Positions 62,077-64,000 of a DNA stretch of 64,000 nucleotides are shown here, one piece after another (position 1 is the first letter of the stretch; every line of letters begins with the position of its first letter). The notes under the pieces were generated by a model. That model searched no databases, was not told where the DNA came from, and saw only the letters and a program-made list of their open reading frames with translations. The translations under genes and the position numbers were made by a program. This DNA is from Roseburia_C amylophila (GTDB lineage Bacteria > Bacillota > Clostridia > Lachnospirales > Lachnospiraceae). The DNA is taken from the NCBI RefSeq assembly GCF_025567465.1, contig NZ_JAOQKI010000011.1, positions 1 to 64,000 of the forward strand, written 5' to 3'.

Positions 62077-62562
62077 TTATTTCAATCGGGTTGTCCCATC
62101 TAATATGGCATGGGTCAAAGTATCTCCCTGATAGGATAATTTCAACGAAAAGAAACTCTCCCTCTCTTCTAACAGCCTGAAAAATATCTTATCACCTTCC
62201 CAGATAGGCAGATTATATACTTCTTCCTTTGGCACCCATTCCAGTGTTCCTTCGTTGCACTCGGTCATCGTACCGTGGAATTCATCTGCCGTATAAAGAA
62301 ACATATATTCTGTCGGCCACGCATCGGAATCAAAAGTTACCACACCCCGCAGCCGATAGGCATCCAAAGTAAGCCCGGTTTCTTCTTTTACTTCCCGAAG
62401 CAGGCATTCTTCCGGAGATTCTCCTGCTTCAAAATGACCGCCAACACCAACCCATTTATCTTTATTTACATCATGGCTTTTCTTCACCCGGTGCATCATC
62501 AGGTAGCAATTTTCCTTTTCTATATAGCAAAGCGTTGTATTTTCCGAACGTCTTTCTTCCAT
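62077..62562 (-). CDS. NUDIX hydrolase (8-oxo-dGTP diphosphatase-like)
   Basis: 161 residues. The NUDIX box is complete: GGHFEAGESPEECLLREVKE followed by ETGL (G-x5-E-x7-REVxEExGL). Begins TTLCYIEKENCYLMMHRVKK, like MutT-type enzymes that clean oxidised nucleotides. The actual substrate is unproven. 53 nt downstream of the MATE gene. Confidence 0.9.
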   Translation of the reverse strand: MEERRSENTTLCYIEKENCYLMMHRVKKSHDVNKDKWVGVGGHFEAGESPEECLLREVKEETGLTLDAYRLRGVVTFDSDAWPTEYMFLYTADEFHGTMTECNEGTLEWVPKEEVYNLPIWEGDKIFFRLLEERESFFSLKLSYQGDTLTHAILDGTTRLK

Positions 62563-62615
62563 TTTTCTTTCTCTCTTCCGCTTTCTTTTTTACTTTCTTC
62601 CATGAATCTATGGTT

Positions 62616-63977
62616 CTATGCCGCTATCCGAAGCTTCCGGAAGCATACTTTGAAATAAATAATCTCGGCAATTGCTGTAATCGACCAGGAAAATGCATAC
62701 AAAAGATATAAGGATGCAATGGTTCCAAAATATGCAAAAATCGTATATACCCAGATTACACGGAATACGCAGGAGCCCATGATAACAATAATGGTCGGCA
62801 CAATGCTCTTTCCAATTCCGCGGGATGCCGCAATAGTGCAGTCCATAAATGCGGAAAGTGCATAGGAAAATCCCATAATCTTAATCCGCTCCATTCCGGC
62901 TTCAATTACCTCCGGTTTGCTGGCAAAAAGAGACAGGAACTGTCTTCCGAAAACCACCAGCAGCCCACCAAAAATTGCGCCTGCCAGAAACGAATACAAT
63001 AAACTGATGCGGTAACTTTTTATCATGCGTTCCCTGTTTCCTGCCCCCATATTCTGTCCCATGAAACTGGCGCATGCCGTATAAAACGCTGTCATAATAT
63101 TAAAAATCAGCGTATCTGCATTGATTGCCGCTGAATTGCCGGACACCATAACCGCATCAAAGGAGTTGACTCCGGTCTGCACAAAAAGATTTGCAATTGC
63201 AAAGATTGCATTCTGCATTCCGCCCGGAACGCCAAGCATCAGCACACTTTTCGCCGCTTCCCTATGAAAACGTAGTCTGGAAAAATAGAGCCTGCAGCTA
63301 TCCTTTCTCCGGCACAGATGAGAAACCACCAAAATAGCTGACACATACTGAGCAATAACGCTGGCAATTGCCACTCCGCCTGCTGCCATATTACACTGGA
63401 TAACAAAGAAAAGATTTAATAACACATTTAACACACCGGCAATACTCAGATAAATAAGTGGAAGCTTCGTCTCGCCGGATGCACTTAAAACACCATTTCC
63501 AAAATTGTAAATTGCAAGTGCCGGAAGCCCCAGTGCATAGATCCGAAAATATAGTACTGCGCCATCCATAAACTCTGATTTCGTATGTAAAATGTTTAAA
63601 AATGGCTCCGCAAATATATTACATATCAGGCACAGTATAAGTCCTGCCACCAGACAAATCAATGCCGCCGTGTGCACGGTTTCTTCCGTTCCCTTCGCAT
63701 CGCCTACGCCCAGTTTATGTGCTACTCTTACATTGACGCCGCCACCCATTCCAATCAGGAAGCCGGTAAATAAGGACACCAACAGCGTGGTCGAGCCAAC
63801 CGACCCCAGGGGGATATATCCTGCATATTTTCCTACAATTGCTACGTCGCTTAAATTAAATAATACTTCTAATATCTGAGAACACATCAACGGTATGCTA
63901 AAGAGGAAGATGTTCTTCCATAAAGAGCCGGATGTCATCCCGATACTTTTTCTTCTGCTTTCTGCTTTACTGCTCAT
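62616..63977 (-). CDS. MATE family efflux transporter
   Basis: 453 residues with twelve predicted membrane helices in two related halves (KNIFLFSIPLMCSQILEVLF ... and VLMLGVPGGMQNAIFAIANL). Cation-coupled drug or metabolite export. Start is uncertain: ATG 63977 (MSSKAESRRK) lies in TTATGAG and may be coupled to a gene beyond the window; an internal ATG (MTSGSLWKN) is an alternative. The downstream NUDIX gene is on the same strand. Confidence 0.9.
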   Translation of the reverse strand: MSSKAESRRKSIGMTSGSLWKNIFLFSIPLMCSQILEVLFNLSDVAIVGKYAGYIPLGSVGSTTLLVSLFTGFLIGMGGGVNVRVAHKLGVGDAKGTEETVHTAALICLVAGLILCLICNIFAEPFLNILHTKSEFMDGAVLYFRIYALGLPALAIYNFGNGVLSASGETKLPLIYLSIAGVLNVLLNLFFVIQCNMAAGGVAIASVIAQYVSAILVVSHLCRRKDSCRLYFSRLRFHREAAKSVLMLGVPGGMQNAIFAIANLFVQTGVNSFDAVMVSGNSAAINADTLIFNIMTAFYTACASFMGQNMGAGNRERMIKSYRISLLYSFLAGAIFGGLLVVFGRQFLSLFASKPEVIEAGMERIKIMGFSYALSAFMDCTIAASRGIGKSIVPTIIVIMGSCVFRVIWVYTIFAYFGTIASLYLLYAFSWSITAIAEIIYFKVCFRKLRIAA

Positions 63978-64000
63978 AACTTTATTTCACTTTGGTTGGT

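Noticed and set aside
1..64000. tRNA, rRNA, CRISPR arrays and complete insertion sequences
   Set aside because: I looked for cloverleaf-like ends, rRNA signatures, regularly spaced repeats and transposase motifs and saw none. Small or divergent RNA genes could be missed without a covariance search.

Overview
The window looks like a chromosomal segment of a gut Clostridium (Firmicutes), most likely Lachnospiraceae. Support comes from the gene content (bile salt hydrolase, BlaI/BlaR1-controlled PBP, YerC/TrpR-like regulator, DUF1836 protein, class II GalT, glutamine-dependent NAD synthetase), strong AGGAGG ribosome binding sites, TTG/GTG starts in accessory genes, and closely packed minus-strand operons. 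The genus is inference. No tRNA, rRNA or CRISPR array was recognised.

Layout. 0-7 kb: carB (runs off the left edge) and carA with a promoter and leader, an aldehyde dehydrogenase, a decayed enolase 3' end, and a secreted ComEC-like metallo-beta-lactamase-fold protein. 7-27 kb: an accessory zone built against the 3' end of rlmD (25752-27170). Short copies of the rlmD 3' end recur at about 7.96, 9.15 and 25.66 kb, as expected from repeated site-specific integration. Between them lie a broken RhuM-like DNA-binding gene, a possible HEPN-type gene, a Ser/Thr kinase plus GHKL-ATPase/nuclease-like pair (candidate defence module), a scar of a serine recombinase and an XRE regulator, and a mec-like beta-lactam response locus. 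That locus has blaI-blaR1 on the plus strand and, convergent to it, an eight-gene operon on the minus strand led by a PBP2a-like transpeptidase, followed by three paralogous lipoproteins and four small envelope proteins. The same operator-like dyad lies in front of both units.

27-46 kb: housekeeping and gut-lifestyle genes: pcrA, DUF1836 protein, TrpR-like regulator, an unusual P1B-type ATPase with two small companions, an internally deleted HD-GYP pseudogene, bile salt hydrolase, PHP phosphatase, an orphan ABC substrate-binding lipoprotein, hisC and a second aminotransferase, a DMT transporter, and galK-galT.

46-64 kb: L,D-transpeptidase, PAP2-like membrane protein, nadE-hslO-methyltransferase, a probable thyA-dfrA-AEC-ilvB-ilvN operon, purM-purN-purD behind a structured leader, a NUDIX hydrolase and a MATE transporter.

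Most notable non-coding signals: (i) a foldback element in two copies (35905-36427 and 45643-45876) whose conserved core shows several compensatory base-pair changes, a candidate undescribed structured RNA or mobile foldback; (ii) a dispersed intergenic repeat at 30919 and 38491; (iii) the rlmD-tail att-like repeats; (iv) six BlaI-type operators forming one regulon.
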